A stretch of 41,469 nt of DNA from Bacillus mobilis (GCF_001884045.1 NZ_MACF01000147.1:1-41469); one strand, 5' to 3'; shown: positions 1-8,211, counted from the stretch's first letter. Numbers and translations: made by a program. The notes: a model not told the origin generated them from the sequence alone.

Positions 1-59
1 TCTCCCTCCTCCCCTCGCGCTCCCCCCCACCCCCTCACTCCCTCCGGTCGTAACATTCT
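1..59. repeat. 59-bp terminal direct repeat, copy 1 (C-rich)
   Basis: Identical to the last 59 bases (41411-41469). The simplest reading is the overlap of a circular molecule opened at this point. The first 50 bases are almost pure C/T, so the opposite strand carries several runs of three to seven G, a potential G-quadruplex, which is very unusual in this AT-rich plasmid. Confidence 0.9.
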
Positions 60-303
60 TTAAATCCCCTTATATCAGTGGTTTAGGCGTACATTTTTTA
101 GGTAATCCTATAAGAGTAATTGTTAGGTAAAAATCTGAGTTTTTACTAGTTTCTTTTTAGGTAGGGATGGAGTGTTGCTACCTATTTCCTACTTAAAAAC
201 TATCTTAGTTTAGTATATGTAAGTGCCCAGGGTTTTATATGTTGTCCTACCAAAGAAATACTTAGAATTTACTTGGATAATTTTTGATCAGGAAGGGGAA
301 AAA
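60..303. other. gene-less leader with repeated TTAGGTA words
   Basis: No gene is seen. TTAGGTAA occurs at 98-105 and 123-130 and TTAGGTAG at 157-164, with inverted TACCTA copies nearby, which could be operator half-sites. A ribosome site (AGGAAGGGG, 291-299) ends the stretch. It is followed by a four-codon mini-ORF (ATG at 304) that overlaps the real start at 308. Confidence 0.4.
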
Positions 304-307
304 ATGA

Positions 308-715
308 ATGATCGTTGACTATGTTGTGTTTTTTGGATTGCTAGGAAGTTCATTTGTCTTTTATGCCCTCCACAAGAGGCGAGGAAGCGAGGAAACATCC
401 TATATAGATCTGGAATATGGCAAGACAGAATCTCCCATAGAACGCGTCATGTTCCGTCTCCTTACGAATAACGGATTTTATCCCCAAACCCAAGTCCCAT
501 GCGGAAAATACAGAATTGATCTCGTTATACTCGGGAAAATTGCTCTTGAATGTGATGGGAAGCAATGGCATTCTTCATCGCAGCAAAAAGCCCATGATCG
601 GAGGAAGGACGCTTTCCTTCGTCAGAATGGATATATTGTTTTAAGGTTTACTGGAAGAGATATTTACAGAAGACAAAAGTACATCCTAAAAAAGATAAAT
701 GAAAGCATTTCGTAA
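308..715 (+). CDS. membrane-anchored DUF559/Vsr-like endonuclease domain protein
   Basis: The 135-residue protein has a hydrophobic N-terminal segment (about residues 4-21) and then a compact PD-(D/E)XK-type domain. Visible motifs are ESPIE (Glu45), YRIDLVI (Asp71) and LECDGKQWH (Glu81 and Asp83), followed by a helix and a VLRFTGRDI strand. This is the pattern of DUF559/Vsr-like nucleases (very-short-patch-repair fold). The ATG at 308 sits nine bases after AGGAAGGGG. A mini-ORF starting at 304 overlaps it and may damp translation. The membrane anchor on such a small nuclease is unusual. The substrate is unknown; a DNA-processing or defence role is inference. A second protein of this fold lies at 8302-8832. 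Confidence 0.7.
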   Translation: MIVDYVVFFGLLGSSFVFYALHKRRGSEETSYIDLEYGKTESPIERVMFRLLTNNGFYPQTQVPCGKYRIDLVILGKIALECDGKQWHSSSQQKAHDRRKDAFLRQNGYIVLRFTGRDIYRRQKYILKKINESIS

Positions 716-759
716 CTGTTAATAACAGTTATTAATTATTATTAACAGTTAATAATTAA
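713..759. repeat. paired AT-rich palindromes after the nuclease gene
   Basis: TAACTGTTA-A-TAACAGTTA (713-731) is a perfect palindrome that begins at the stop codon. TTAATTATT (732-740) and AATAATTAA (751-759) form a second inverted repeat around another TTAACAGTT. There is no T-run, so an operator or protein-binding site is as likely as a terminator. Confidence 0.5.
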
Positions 760-879
760 TTTGTTCATGGAACGTGACAAACTATAGATATATATACTGT
801 TTACGTGCCCTACAAAATGCACAACACAGAAAAGAGTTCTCTAACAAGAATTGAGGAGCTTGTTGGAAGGGCTCGTCCC

Positions 880-906
880 AACCTCCATTTTTTCAAAATG
901 GAGGTT
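880..906 (+). promoter_or_regulatory. 12-bp perfect hairpin in the leader of the 1021 gene
   Basis: AACCTCCATTTT (880-891) pairs with AAAATGGAGGTT (895-906) around a three-base loop and is followed by TT. It lies about 115 bases before the next start codon. It could be an attenuator or the terminator of a short leader RNA. The overlapping 70-codon reading frame (805-1017) has no good ribosome site and is not called as a gene. Confidence 0.45.
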
Positions 907-1020
907 TTCCAATTTCTCGGCATTTTTTATAAATTAACGTTTTATTTTCAAGGAGGGAGAAATACATTAATAAAAGAATATGTTTCTTATAGAAAACAGA
1001 TCGGAAGGGGAACGTAACAA

Positions 1021-1371
1021 ATGAATATACAACAAACATACGGTACACAAATTTGGAGATTTATAAAAAAGAGCGCAGCGAAATATTCTTCGTTTCCAGA
1101 GAACGAGATCATACCAGAGACCTATACAATTACGTTATTCAATCCAGATACCGATGATGGAAAAAACAGATTCGGTCAAGTTTTATTCGATACATTTAAA
1201 TACATAAAAGAAATTACAGGAAAAGAATTAAAAATTGATTATCATCCACGAACGGAATTTAAAAAGTTTAACCAAATACGAGACATTTGGATCTACTTCA
1301 TAAACCGTTTGGAAGACCTGGAGGAACAATTTGAAGAAGATAATATTGTACCGTTCCCTACACGCCCATAA
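1021..1371 (+). CDS. hypothetical protein, 116 aa
   Basis: Not recognised. It is a soluble, charged protein with no signal peptide or membrane segment and a helical Glu-rich C-terminus (residues about 95-108). The ribosome site GAAGGGG lies just upstream of the ATG. The stop codon sits in the loop of a strong intrinsic terminator, so the gene is probably transcribed alone or with an upstream leader. Confidence 0.6.
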   Translation: MNIQQTYGTQIWRFIKKSAAKYSSFPENEIIPETYTITLFNPDTDDGKNRFGQVLFDTFKYIKEITGKELKIDYHPRTEFKKFNQIRDIWIYFINRLEDLEEQFEEDNIVPFPTRP

Positions 1372-1386
1372 AATGGCGTGTTTTTT
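1360..1386 (+). terminator. intrinsic terminator of the 1021 gene
   Basis: ACACGCC (1360-1366) pairs with GGCGTGT (1375-1381), followed by a run of six T. The stop codon (1369-1371) is in the loop. Confidence 0.8.
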
Positions 1387-1492
1387 GTTGTTCTATAACC
1401 TTTTCATAACATTATTACCAGACTATTAATTAATTTTGTAAGGGTTATATTCGGTTTGTAACAAAATTCAATTCGGAAAGGTTTTGATTTAA

Positions 1493-1627
1493 GTGAGGAA
1501 AATTTATCGATGTCCAGATTGTGGTGGAGCGGCTGAATGGGAGCGAAGGCGCGGAAATATAACAATGACCCATGTTTTCGCTTATTGTACCGTGTGCCGG
1601 GAATGGAAGTGGATTCCTAGGGAATAA
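1493..1627 (+). CDS. 44-aa zinc-ribbon miniprotein
   Basis: A GTG-started frame encodes 44 residues. CPDC (residues 7-10) and CTVC (residues 32-35) form a two-knuckle CxxC...CxxC zinc ribbon, with a basic WERRRG segment between them. A stop codon directly precedes the GTG and GAAAGG lies about 12 bases upstream. Spaced CxxC pairs at this length argue for a real gene. Many such plasmid and phage ribbons bind nucleic acid, but no function can be assigned. A 31-bp palindrome follows directly. Confidence 0.6.
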   Translation: MRKIYRCPDCGGAAEWERRRGNITMTHVFAYCTVCREWKWIPRE

Positions 1628-1628
1628 C

Positions 1629-1659
1629 AGCGAAGACAGGGGAATCCCCTGTCTTCGCT
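1629..1659. repeat. 31-bp perfect palindrome between convergent genes
   Basis: Arms 1629-1643 and 1645-1659 are exact reverse complements around a single A. The GC-rich core is AGGGGAATCCCCT. It lies between the zinc-ribbon gene and the convergent lipoprotein gene. There is no T-run on either side, so it is an atypical terminator or a binding site. Confidence 0.7.
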
Positions 1660-1716
1660 ATGTCCTCGTAAAACAATCTTTTAACAACAAAAAGGACCCT
1701 ATTCCTTTTACTTATG

Positions 1717-2865
1717 TTATTTTTTGTTTTGGTTATTTTTATAAGTAACTTGGGTCATATAGACCGCCGGTTTATCTTCGAATTGATAATATCCGTAGAA
1801 AACTATTTTGTCCCCTGTATCCGTTACAATATAACTTTCTTCGTCCTTAAAAAATCCCGGGAATTCCATCTTATATTTCCTTTGATTTTCCGGTCCCAAT
1901 TTTTGTTCGTAAACTTCGAAATGCCCAATACTCTGTCCGTTGGATTTCTCTACGGATTTATCTACAAAGAAGTATTTACCATTATCAGAAGCTACAACTT
2001 TACCATTTTTATCTGGTCTCAGCCTTTGACCCTGTGTATCATAGACATATTTTTTCTTATCAAAGTCGTAAATCTCATCACTTTCGAGCAGCGTTTTTTT
2101 ATCTACATTAAAGTATCCGTGCAGCGCAGGAGAATCTTTTGTTCTGTCCAATTTCATTACTTCTTTCCCATCTTTCTGAGACATTACAGTTATTTGATTT
2201 TCGTTTTCTTTATGAAAAATCAAGTTCCCTTTACTAGAACCAACAATGGAATTTTGTAATTTGTTAGAGCCTAAAGACTCGTTAACACTTACAGATCGAA
2301 GGTTATCTGTTTTGTCTTTAAATACAACATCTCCTTTATAATTTACAAATACATGTGTTACCTGGCTTTCTCCACTCTTTATTTCCAAAGCTCCGTAACC
2401 CATGGCGACGAATTCTCCACCCGGCACAATAGATTCCACTTTAATCTCTTTATCTTTGGTCCATTTTCCATTCTCAAATGTAGAAATATAAGGCTTTGCC
2501 TTTGAAGTAAAAAGAACTCCTAAATTATCACGTTCTGGGATGAAATAAACACTGTCTTCATCGTACTTATCCAGTTCCAAATTCGTAAAACTTTCTTTTC
2601 CCAATTGTTGTTCCACTTTTCCTATACGGAAGGGACTCTTCGAATCAACGATCCTTCCTCCACCTTCAATTTCCTCAGAATTCTCGCCTTCTGTTTTACT
2701 TTCTGTCTTTTTTGAATCCGTAGAGGTCGTTTTGTTTACAGATTTTTCTTCTGTCGTTCCTGTTTTGTGTTGTGAATTTGTTTCTACATTTTTATCATTT
2801 CCACACCCCATCAAAGCAAGCGAAAATACAGACAGTATCCCCAATGATTTCATTTTCCAACCCAT
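1717..2865 (-). CDS. secreted lipoprotein, 382 aa, unknown function
   Basis: The N-terminus has two lysines, a hydrophobic stretch and the lipobox LMGC (Cys21), so the protein should be lipidated and anchored on the outer face of the membrane. A low-complexity Thr/Ser/Lys/Glu linker (residues about 25-75) follows. The remainder is beta-rich with repeated aromatic/Gly-Asp blocks, which suggests a propeller-like ectodomain; this is inference. The first ATG is chosen because AAGGGG lies eight bases upstream; a second in-frame Met is at residue 5. No partner genes are evident. Confidence 0.75.
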   Translation of the reverse strand: MGWKMKSLGILSVFSLALMGCGNDKNVETNSQHKTGTTEEKSVNKTTSTDSKKTESKTEGENSEEIEGGGRIVDSKSPFRIGKVEQQLGKESFTNLELDKYDEDSVYFIPERDNLGVLFTSKAKPYISTFENGKWTKDKEIKVESIVPGGEFVAMGYGALEIKSGESQVTHVFVNYKGDVVFKDKTDNLRSVSVNESLGSNKLQNSIVGSSKGNLIFHKENENQITVMSQKDGKEVMKLDRTKDSPALHGYFNVDKKTLLESDEIYDFDKKKYVYDTQGQRLRPDKNGKVVASDNGKYFFVDKSVEKSNGQSIGHFEVYEQKLGPENQRKYKMEFPGFFKDEESYIVTDTGDKIVFYGYYQFEDKPAVYMTQVTYKNNQNKK

Positions 2866-3587
2866 TTCAACATCCCCTTAAATTTAATTTTAAATACCAC
2901 GACCGGTTTATTTTATACGATTCACAATTTAATTTCTATAATTTTGAAAATAAAACAAAATAAAACAAATCGAACAAATTTTGTTCGATTTTCGATTTCT
3001 TGTTCGATTTTAAATTTCATGTCTTAATCATTGATTTAGCAGTCTTTTTCTTTGTACAAGTACATATATTTCTATTAACTTAACAAACTATAAAAAAAGT
3101 CGATTTTGAACGAATCCAAAAGAGCCTCGTCGATTTCTTGCCTGTTAAAAAACGAATCTTGTAATTCCTCGTCAATTTTTAGAACTATTCAAAGGGAAGC
3201 ACGGACAAGCTTCCCCAATCTTCCCTAAGCCTCTCTTTTATTTTCGGGAGGTTTCTTTGTTCTATTTTTAAATATAAGACGATTATTCGCCTCATATTCA
3301 CGTTTTTATAAACCCACTAATGGTTTTATATTAAACTGGTTTCTAAACAGCCCTAATAAAACTGTATAGAAAAGAAAAAATGATTTTTTTTAATTTAATC
3401 TAGTAATTGGGTTTTTTAGGATATATACTACTTATACCAAAAGAAACGGTTCGTTTTTCCATTTTATGTAACCCCTGTGATTCATAACCCTGTAACTAAA
3501 AAAAGAAGGAGCGTTGACGCTAGCTTTAAAAAAAACATACTTATTCCAAAGTATGCGAATCACAAATAAACAGGGGAGGAATTTAAA
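2866..3587. other. 722-bp gene-less AT-rich region
   Basis: No convincing gene is seen. Besides the palindrome annotated separately it holds GGGAAGC...GCTTCCC (3195-3216), an inverted repeat that could terminate leftward RNA, and AGCGT-TG-ACGCT near 3512-3523. It ends in the ribosome site of the 3588 gene. Confidence 0.5.
2967..3010. promoter_or_regulatory. TTGTTCGATTT operator-like palindrome plus direct repeat
   Basis: AAATCGAACAAA (2967-2978) and TTTGTTCGATTT (2980-2991) form a perfect palindrome around one T. A further TTGTTCGATTT copy is at 3000-3010. The site is about 100 bases upstream of the lipoprotein start and could be its operator. Confidence 0.5.
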
Positions 3588-3824
3588 ATGAACCAATTTA
3601 AAACACTATTAAAGGTAAAAGTAACAAAGGACAAAGTGTTCCACATACTCGAAAATGAAAATGAGTACAACGTTAAAATTGAAAAAGTACATATGATTAC
3701 TGGAGTGGAAAGCGCTGAAAATGTATTTGAATGGATTCCAACCAAATACCGAGTATTAAAACTAGCACTTGCCGGTGGAACATGCTTGGCAGCCGTCGGC
3801 TCCTGGATATCACAATTATTTTAA
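3588..3824 (+). CDS. small tail-anchored membrane protein, paralog A
   Basis: The 78-residue protein has a charged cytosolic part and a single C-terminal hydrophobic segment (about residues 56-77) ending in SWISQLF, typical of a tail anchor. It is a clear paralog of the 76-residue protein at 5351-5581. Shared features are the FK...K-x-TK-x-K start, NE-x-EY, an E-x-x-FEWI block and an SW(I/L)-x-QF end. The strong ribosome site is GGGGAGGAA. A terminator follows and the next gene encodes an Mrr-type nuclease. Function unknown. Confidence 0.65.
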   Translation: MNQFKTLLKVKVTKDKVFHILENENEYNVKIEKVHMITGVESAENVFEWIPTKYRVLKLALAGGTCLAAVGSWISQLF

Positions 3825-3825
3825 A

Positions 3826-3855
3826 AAAGAGAGTGGAGAATTCCACTTTCTTTTT
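3826..3855 (+). terminator. intrinsic terminator after the 3588 gene
   Basis: AGTGGA (3832-3837) and TCCACT (3842-3847) form the stem, extended by A/T pairs and followed by TTTCTTTTT. Confidence 0.65.
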
Positions 3856-3918
3856 GTATTTTTTAAAACCTATAAAATTACGGTATACTAATAATAAAAA
3901 AGACAGGAGACGGAGAGA

Positions 3919-4386
3919 ATGATTAATTGGGACAAAGTTGATGCCCGTCATTTTGAAAAGTTCATTTTCCATGTTTTGGGGCGAAAGGGATTTAAAAATC
4001 GTGAATGGTATGGACGAGGTGGCGGCGACCGAGGAAGAGATGTGGTTGCAAATTATTATATAGAGTTACCATTTAATTTAGGTTACGAACAAAAATGGAT
4101 ATTCCAGTGTAAACGAGTTAAAAAAATGCCACAACCATCACAAATTTATAACGAAATCGCAACGGCAAAACAGCATGATCCTGACGTCTGGGTGCTTGTA
4201 ACACCACACAATCCAACAACTAGCGTTTACGACTATCTACATAACTTAGAACATAATATGGGATTTAAATTAATAGTCTTCTCGCTTGCGGAATTAGAAG
4301 AGATTATCCATGAACATAGAGATTTAAAGCATGTTCTAACACATGGACATTTACCAGGAGAAGAAGGAGAAGATGAGAATGTATAA
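3919..4386 (+). CDS. Mrr-family restriction endonuclease-like protein
   Basis: The 155-residue protein matches the Mrr_cat type of PD-(D/E)XK nuclease. It has an N-terminal helix FEKFIFHVLGRKGF, then GRGGGDRGRDVVA with Asp41, then KWIFQCKR with the QxK motif (Gln63, Lys65). Mrr-like nucleases usually cut modified or foreign DNA. Here the domain stands alone without an obvious DNA-reading domain. The ribosome site is GACAGGAG. The 3' end overlaps the following gene by 14 bases, so the two are probably translationally coupled. Defence is a reasonable guess but unproven. Confidence 0.75.
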   Translation: MINWDKVDARHFEKFIFHVLGRKGFKNREWYGRGGGDRGRDVVANYYIELPFNLGYEQKWIFQCKRVKKMPQPSQIYNEIATAKQHDPDVWVLVTPHNPTTSVYDYLHNLEHNMGFKLIVFSLAELEEIIHEHRDLKHVLTHGHLPGEEGEDENV

Positions 4387-4870
4387 ATTAGAATATAATT
4401 ACGACGAACGTACGATTTATAAAGTTTATGGTACTGGTGAAAAGGAAGCAACACCTTTCGAATTCCCTAGTGAGCCAGTTGTCTCTCCTAATGGCAAACA
4501 TACTGTTTTCATCGATCCATTGGAATGGGAAACTCTGGGTGAACTTTACATTTTTGATAACACTATTGGAGGATTCGAAACACTAATCAATCCTGAAAAT
4601 GATCTTACTCCTAAATACGTAAAATGGATTGATCATAATACCCTAGCTGTTATTATCGGTTTTGGATACGGAACTGTTCAAATCGGAGGTAATTTGTATA
4701 CATATAACATAACAACCAAAGAGCAAAAACAAATTACTGATTTCGAAAGACATATTCAAATCACGAGCTTTGATGTTCTAGAAGAAAATCAACTGAAATG
4801 TAAGGGAATTAAATACACGGACGATCTATTAAACCAATTCATCGAATTTGAAGAAGTAATTTCATTATAA
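4373..4870 (+). CDS. DUF4652-like protein
   Basis: The 165-residue protein starts at an ATG preceded by AAGGAG, inside the end of the Mrr-like gene; an alternative ATG is six bases later. It begins MRMYKLEYNYDERTIYKVYG and has the block FEFPSEPVVSPNGKHTVFIDPLEWE, which I recall from Bacillus DUF4652 proteins. The rest is beta-rich with a GFGYGTVQIGGNLY segment, suggesting a small propeller-like or sandwich fold. Coupling to the nuclease suggests a partner or immunity role, but there is no direct evidence. Confidence 0.6.
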   Translation: MRMYKLEYNYDERTIYKVYGTGEKEATPFEFPSEPVVSPNGKHTVFIDPLEWETLGELYIFDNTIGGFETLINPENDLTPKYVKWIDHNTLAVIIGFGYGTVQIGGNLYTYNITTKEQKQITDFERHIQITSFDVLEENQLKCKGIKYTDDLLNQFIEFEEVISL

Positions 4871-4898
4871 AAAGAGACCATATGTGGTCTCTTTTTAT
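4871..4898. terminator. bidirectional intrinsic terminator
   Basis: AAAGAGACCA (4871-4880) and TGGTCTCTTT (4885-4894) form the stem, with T-runs on both strands. It separates the convergent genes ending at 4870 and 4895. Confidence 0.85.
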
Positions 4899-5083
4899 TT
4901 AACGATATGTATATCAGGCTTTCTAAATTCATTTTCCATTTCTTCTACAATAGCCTTTGTTAACCTACTACCTAGTTTTTCGTGATACTTTTCCCATCCA
5001 CCTTGAAGGCGAATATAGTGTAGTTGTGCAGCCGTTCCTGAAATCCACTTCCCTGTTTCAGGGTTATAGAATGTTCCTTTCAT
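4895..5083 (-). CDS. hypothetical protein, 62 aa
   Basis: Not recognised. It starts MKGTFYNPETGKWISGTAAQ and has a helical middle (WEKYHEKLGSRLTKAIVEEM). There is no membrane segment. A strong ribosome site (AAAGGGATGG) and a well placed bidirectional terminator support a real small gene. It has its own promoter region, shared with the divergent 5351 gene. Confidence 0.55.
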   Translation of the reverse strand: MKGTFYNPETGKWISGTAAQLHYIRLQGGWEKYHEKLGSRLTKAIVEEMENEFRKPDIHIVK

Positions 5084-5350
5084 TTAAAACCATCCCTTTC
5101 TTTATATGTTCCATTTTCCATCTATGTTTTATTAAAACGTACTAATATATTTCTTATTAAAAGACAATTCTATTCCACTTTTCTTTTAATTCATTTCATA
5201 TTTTTTATTTTGTTGTTATTTGTCGAATTTTTTTCTTCTTTACCCCTTTTTTTCTTAAAGAGAAATACAGTACAATGCGTATGAAATCGAATTGGGACCT
5301 GGTTTGTGATGTAACTTGGTGAAACATATGACCGGGGAGGAAATATTATT

Positions 5351-5581
5351 ATGAGTGAATTTAAACACGCTTCTAAAATGAAAATAACAAAGGAAAAAAT
5401 TCTTTACATAAGAAAGAATGAACATGAATATAGTTTCACAGTGGTGAAATTAAAAAAAGGAAAAAAACAAGAAGAAATCCTTTTTGAGTGGATTACTAGT
5501 AAATTCTTTTTATTAAAATTATCCTTGGGTATAAGTGGCATCGTTGCAGCCATATCTTCTTGGTTAAAACAGTTTGTATAA
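5351..5581 (+). CDS. small tail-anchored membrane protein, paralog B
   Basis: This 76-residue paralog of the protein at 3588-3824 has the same layout: a lysine-rich cytosolic part, an ILFEWITSKF block and a single C-terminal hydrophobic helix ending SSWLKQFV. The ribosome site is GGGGAGGAA, matching that of paralog A. A strong terminator follows directly. The two paralogs flank the Mrr-like/DUF4652 pair and the 4895 gene, which suggests a local duplication. Function unknown. Confidence 0.65.
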   Translation: MSEFKHASKMKITKEKILYIRKNEHEYSFTVVKLKKGKKQEEILFEWITSKFFLLKLSLGISGIVAAISSWLKQFV

Positions 5582-5613
5582 AAAAGAGGATGGTATTTAC
5601 CATCCTCTTTTTT
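5581..5613. terminator. intrinsic terminator after the 5351 gene
   Basis: A 15-bp stem (5581-5595 with 5598-5612) with the core GAGGATGGTA/TACCATCCTC is flanked by A- and T-runs, so it can act in both directions. Confidence 0.85.
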
Positions 5614-5646
5614 ATCATAATTCATAAACTTTCCTATGTACTAAGA

Positions 5647-6450
5647 CTATCCGTTTGTAATTTTGTATTTTCTTCCAAATTTTTTGGTGCATTTATAAAT
5701 TAACCACTCATTAATTGCAGAGTTTAGAGCCTTTTGAACATCTTCCCTAGAAGAATTTTTTTTGGGAGCTGGGTATCTCTCACCATGTCTAGACAAAATT
5801 CCAGAAGCATCCCTAGAATTTATGTATTGATTATGCCTTTTTAATTCCTTTAAAGAATTAAACAACTCCTCTGGAAGATTTTTTTCATTCTTATCAAGTT
5901 TGGATCCTATGTCTAAATCAGCCAAGATATTTTCAAAAATTTTATATGTATTAACTAATAAGTAGATAATTTGTTCTTTAGAAAGTGTCAACAACAGTAT
6001 AACTTCCCTTACAATAGGCTCATCAATAATTAATTGTAGATAATCTTTGTAAAGATCCGGTTCTGAACTCTTATCCCTTACTTCTAATCTTTCAAGAACT
6101 TCATTATCAAAGGGATTTGCTAACTCCTCCAATGTAATATCCAAGTCTTCTGAATACCTTGCAGCTTTAGGATTAAAACCATTATCATAGTAAAGTGTTG
6201 TCGATGCTGATATTGTTTTTCTGTCTAGTAATATACGCAACCCATTCACTATCCTTAATAAAGATGTTAATCTCGCATAAGCTCGAGTTGATTCATCTCT
6301 ATCTAATACATCAGCGTGGGGTGAATTGAATACTGGTATATATGTAATACCCTCAGGATCACCGTTAAAAAATTGCATATGGCATCCTAAATCCCATCCA
6401 ATAATCCCTGGATTCGTATATAAATTTAATGACCATTCATTTTCTTCCAT
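5647..6450 (-). CDS. hypothetical protein, 267 aa
   Basis: Not recognised. The N-terminal third is aromatic and Gly/Asp-rich (NPGIIGWDLGCHMQFFNGDPEG). The middle is helical and charged. The C-terminus is basic (YKCTKKFGRKYKITNG). There is no signal peptide or transmembrane segment. The start is supported by AAGGGGG about eight bases upstream. It lies alone between terminators near the nuclease genes, so a defence-related accessory role is possible but not shown. Confidence 0.65.
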   Translation of the reverse strand: MEENEWSLNLYTNPGIIGWDLGCHMQFFNGDPEGITYIPVFNSPHADVLDRDESTRAYARLTSLLRIVNGLRILLDRKTISASTTLYYDNGFNPKAARYSEDLDITLEELANPFDNEVLERLEVRDKSSEPDLYKDYLQLIIDEPIVREVILLLTLSKEQIIYLLVNTYKIFENILADLDIGSKLDKNEKNLPEELFNSLKELKRHNQYINSRDASGILSRHGERYPAPKKNSSREDVQKALNSAINEWLIYKCTKKFGRKYKITNG

Positions 6451-6583
6451 AAATTATGTCCCCCTTAATAAACTACAATTTGTTTTAAATTATAACATTT
6501 GGCATTCAAAGTTACTTCCAATGCCAATAATCCAAGGAGGGTTTTTAGTTTCTTTACAAAAATAAATAAGAGAAAGTTTGACA

Positions 6584-6618
6584 TTTTTGCGCAAGTATTT
6601 TTTACTGTATATAAAATA
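6584..6618 (+). promoter_or_regulatory. conserved GCGCAAGTATTTTTTAC promoter element, copy C
   Basis: TTTTTGCGCAAGTATTTTTTAC (first base 6584), followed by TATATAAAATA, closely matches an element in both 83-bp repeats at 14873-14955 and 17975-18057. Here it is preceded by TTGACA (6578-6583) and followed by the GGGGAGGG ribosome site of the 6639 gene. It is likely part of a promoter or operator. Confidence 0.5.
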
Positions 6619-6638
6619 GTATCAGGGGAGGGATTTGC

Positions 6639-8114
6639 ATGATCAAGCGTTATGATATCCGATTTAACGATTTTAAAAGAACCGGTATGGATATACAGCT
6701 AGAAGACGGAAAAATTTTAGGGGAGATGTCCTTTTTACTAGACAACAAAACGGCAAATTTCAAATTTTCCCTAACACCTGGGAAACAAAAAACGATTTTG
6801 CATTTCAATGCGTTTTCAGGGACTTATCATTTTACATACGATACATTAATGTTTTTATATTTAAGCGAAAGAGAAAATTTCTTCAAAACCCTACGTTCTA
6901 AAGCTAAATTCCAAGTGCTGTTCGAAGACGATAGCAAGAAAAAAGAATTTTACAAAGAGATTTCTATTAGAAAAGATTTTGCGGAATTTGATACAACAGA
7001 TTCGAAAAACAAAAAATTAATTCAGGATCTTCCTTCTCCTACATACATGTCTTTATCTAACATAAAATACGATGAACTATACGCACCCAAGCTTGATGAA
7101 GTACACACATACATAACTGAACGATTCGAAAAGAAAAAGACGTTCCAATCGGTTCAAAACAGTATTTTATCTTTTTACGATTTTATCTTTGTTCACCGTT
7201 GCAGCCAGATAAACAGCGAAAATGAACAATTAATTAATGAATTTATCGATTATGAATTAAAACGTGATATTAAAGAATCCTTTTTAAACAAAAAAATTAG
7301 TAATATCCTTAGTTTCCTACACTATCAACGGATTTTTATAGACAAACATAAGATCAAAAAATGTGAACGCATCACGAACGAACTGGATCACAATGAAATT
7401 GATGAAAAAATCCAAATTGTACTAGAAAGATCTAAAGAAGAATTGGAAAAGGTAACTCGGAAAGAGAAAATATCCATGATTTCTACAAGTAAATTGCGTG
7501 ATCACCACCGAAATTACCATATTATCAGATTACTAATTCACACGGCAGCGCGCTTAGAGGAAGTTATGGATCTAACAATAGACAATATCGATTTAAATAA
7601 TAATCTTGTACTATTTACAGACAGAAGCGTAAGCATTCCAGAAGAATACGCGAAGGAATTACATCATTACATCAATTTCCGTAAACAAAATGATCTTCAA
7701 ATCGCATTTACAAAAAAAAGTGCCAAAATGGATTTTGATGCAAAAAAAATGATTATAGAATTTGATATTTTAAAAGATGAATTCATGTCTCCGTATGAAA
7801 AAAAGCAGCTTTATAAGATGCAGCAAGAATACAAATCCAAAAAAATATTTCAAGTTCCGGAAGATTTTTCGTTTCACAAATTATCCTTTGCACAGTTCCA
7901 TCAAACTTTTACTTTTAACAATGCCCTATTCGTAAGTAATCGTTACAACAAAATGTACGAAACATCTTTCCAACGTATTCTAAGAGAAAAATATGCGATT
8001 GTGAGTGAAGATCTACGTAAATATTCTATTCACCAATTATTAAAAGTTCATTCTGAACAACAAGTACGGAATATCCTGGGACTAAAAACAAATGTAGATA
8101 TTCGTTATGTATAA
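6639..8114 (+). CDS. tyrosine-recombinase-like protein with degenerate active site
   Basis: The 491-residue protein has a novel beta-rich N-terminal region (residues 1-130), a helical core-binding-like segment (about 150-235) and a C-terminal integrase-like catalytic domain. HTAARLEEVMDLT (Arg305) resembles box I of tyrosine recombinases. The end, LRKYSIHQLL...LGLKTNVDIRYV, resembles box II with an Arg near 459 and Tyr490. The usual histidines (HxLRH and LGH) are not seen, so activity may be lost or altered. A ribosome site GGGGAGGG precedes the ATG and a strong terminator follows. It could resolve plasmid multimers or act only as a DNA-binding protein. Confidence 0.55.
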   Translation: MIKRYDIRFNDFKRTGMDIQLEDGKILGEMSFLLDNKTANFKFSLTPGKQKTILHFNAFSGTYHFTYDTLMFLYLSERENFFKTLRSKAKFQVLFEDDSKKKEFYKEISIRKDFAEFDTTDSKNKKLIQDLPSPTYMSLSNIKYDELYAPKLDEVHTYITERFEKKKTFQSVQNSILSFYDFIFVHRCSQINSENEQLINEFIDYELKRDIKESFLNKKISNILSFLHYQRIFIDKHKIKKCERITNELDHNEIDEKIQIVLERSKEELEKVTRKEKISMISTSKLRDHHRNYHIIRLLIHTAARLEEVMDLTIDNIDLNNNLVLFTDRSVSIPEEYAKELHHYINFRKQNDLQIAFTKKSAKMDFDAKKMIIEFDILKDEFMSPYEKKQLYKMQQEYKSKKIFQVPEDFSFHKLSFAQFHQTFTFNNALFVSNRYNKMYETSFQRILREKYAIVSEDLRKYSIHQLLKVHSEQQVRNILGLKTNVDIRYV

Positions 8115-8211
8115 ACTATTACTTGCCTTTTTACCAATTTAAAATATAAATAGATGGAATCACTCAAAACACAACATAAGACATTTTATTAATCTTGTAA
8201 TTTAGTTTTTA

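Noticed and set aside
805-1017. 70-codon frame upstream of the 1021 gene
   Set aside because: It spans a perfect hairpin, has no ribosome site and no recognisable protein features; a leader region is more likely.
1714-2259. 181-codon frame opposite the lipoprotein
   Set aside because: It is fully antisense to a gene with a clear lipobox and good start, and is very Phe/Ile/Tyr-rich as expected of an antisense shadow.
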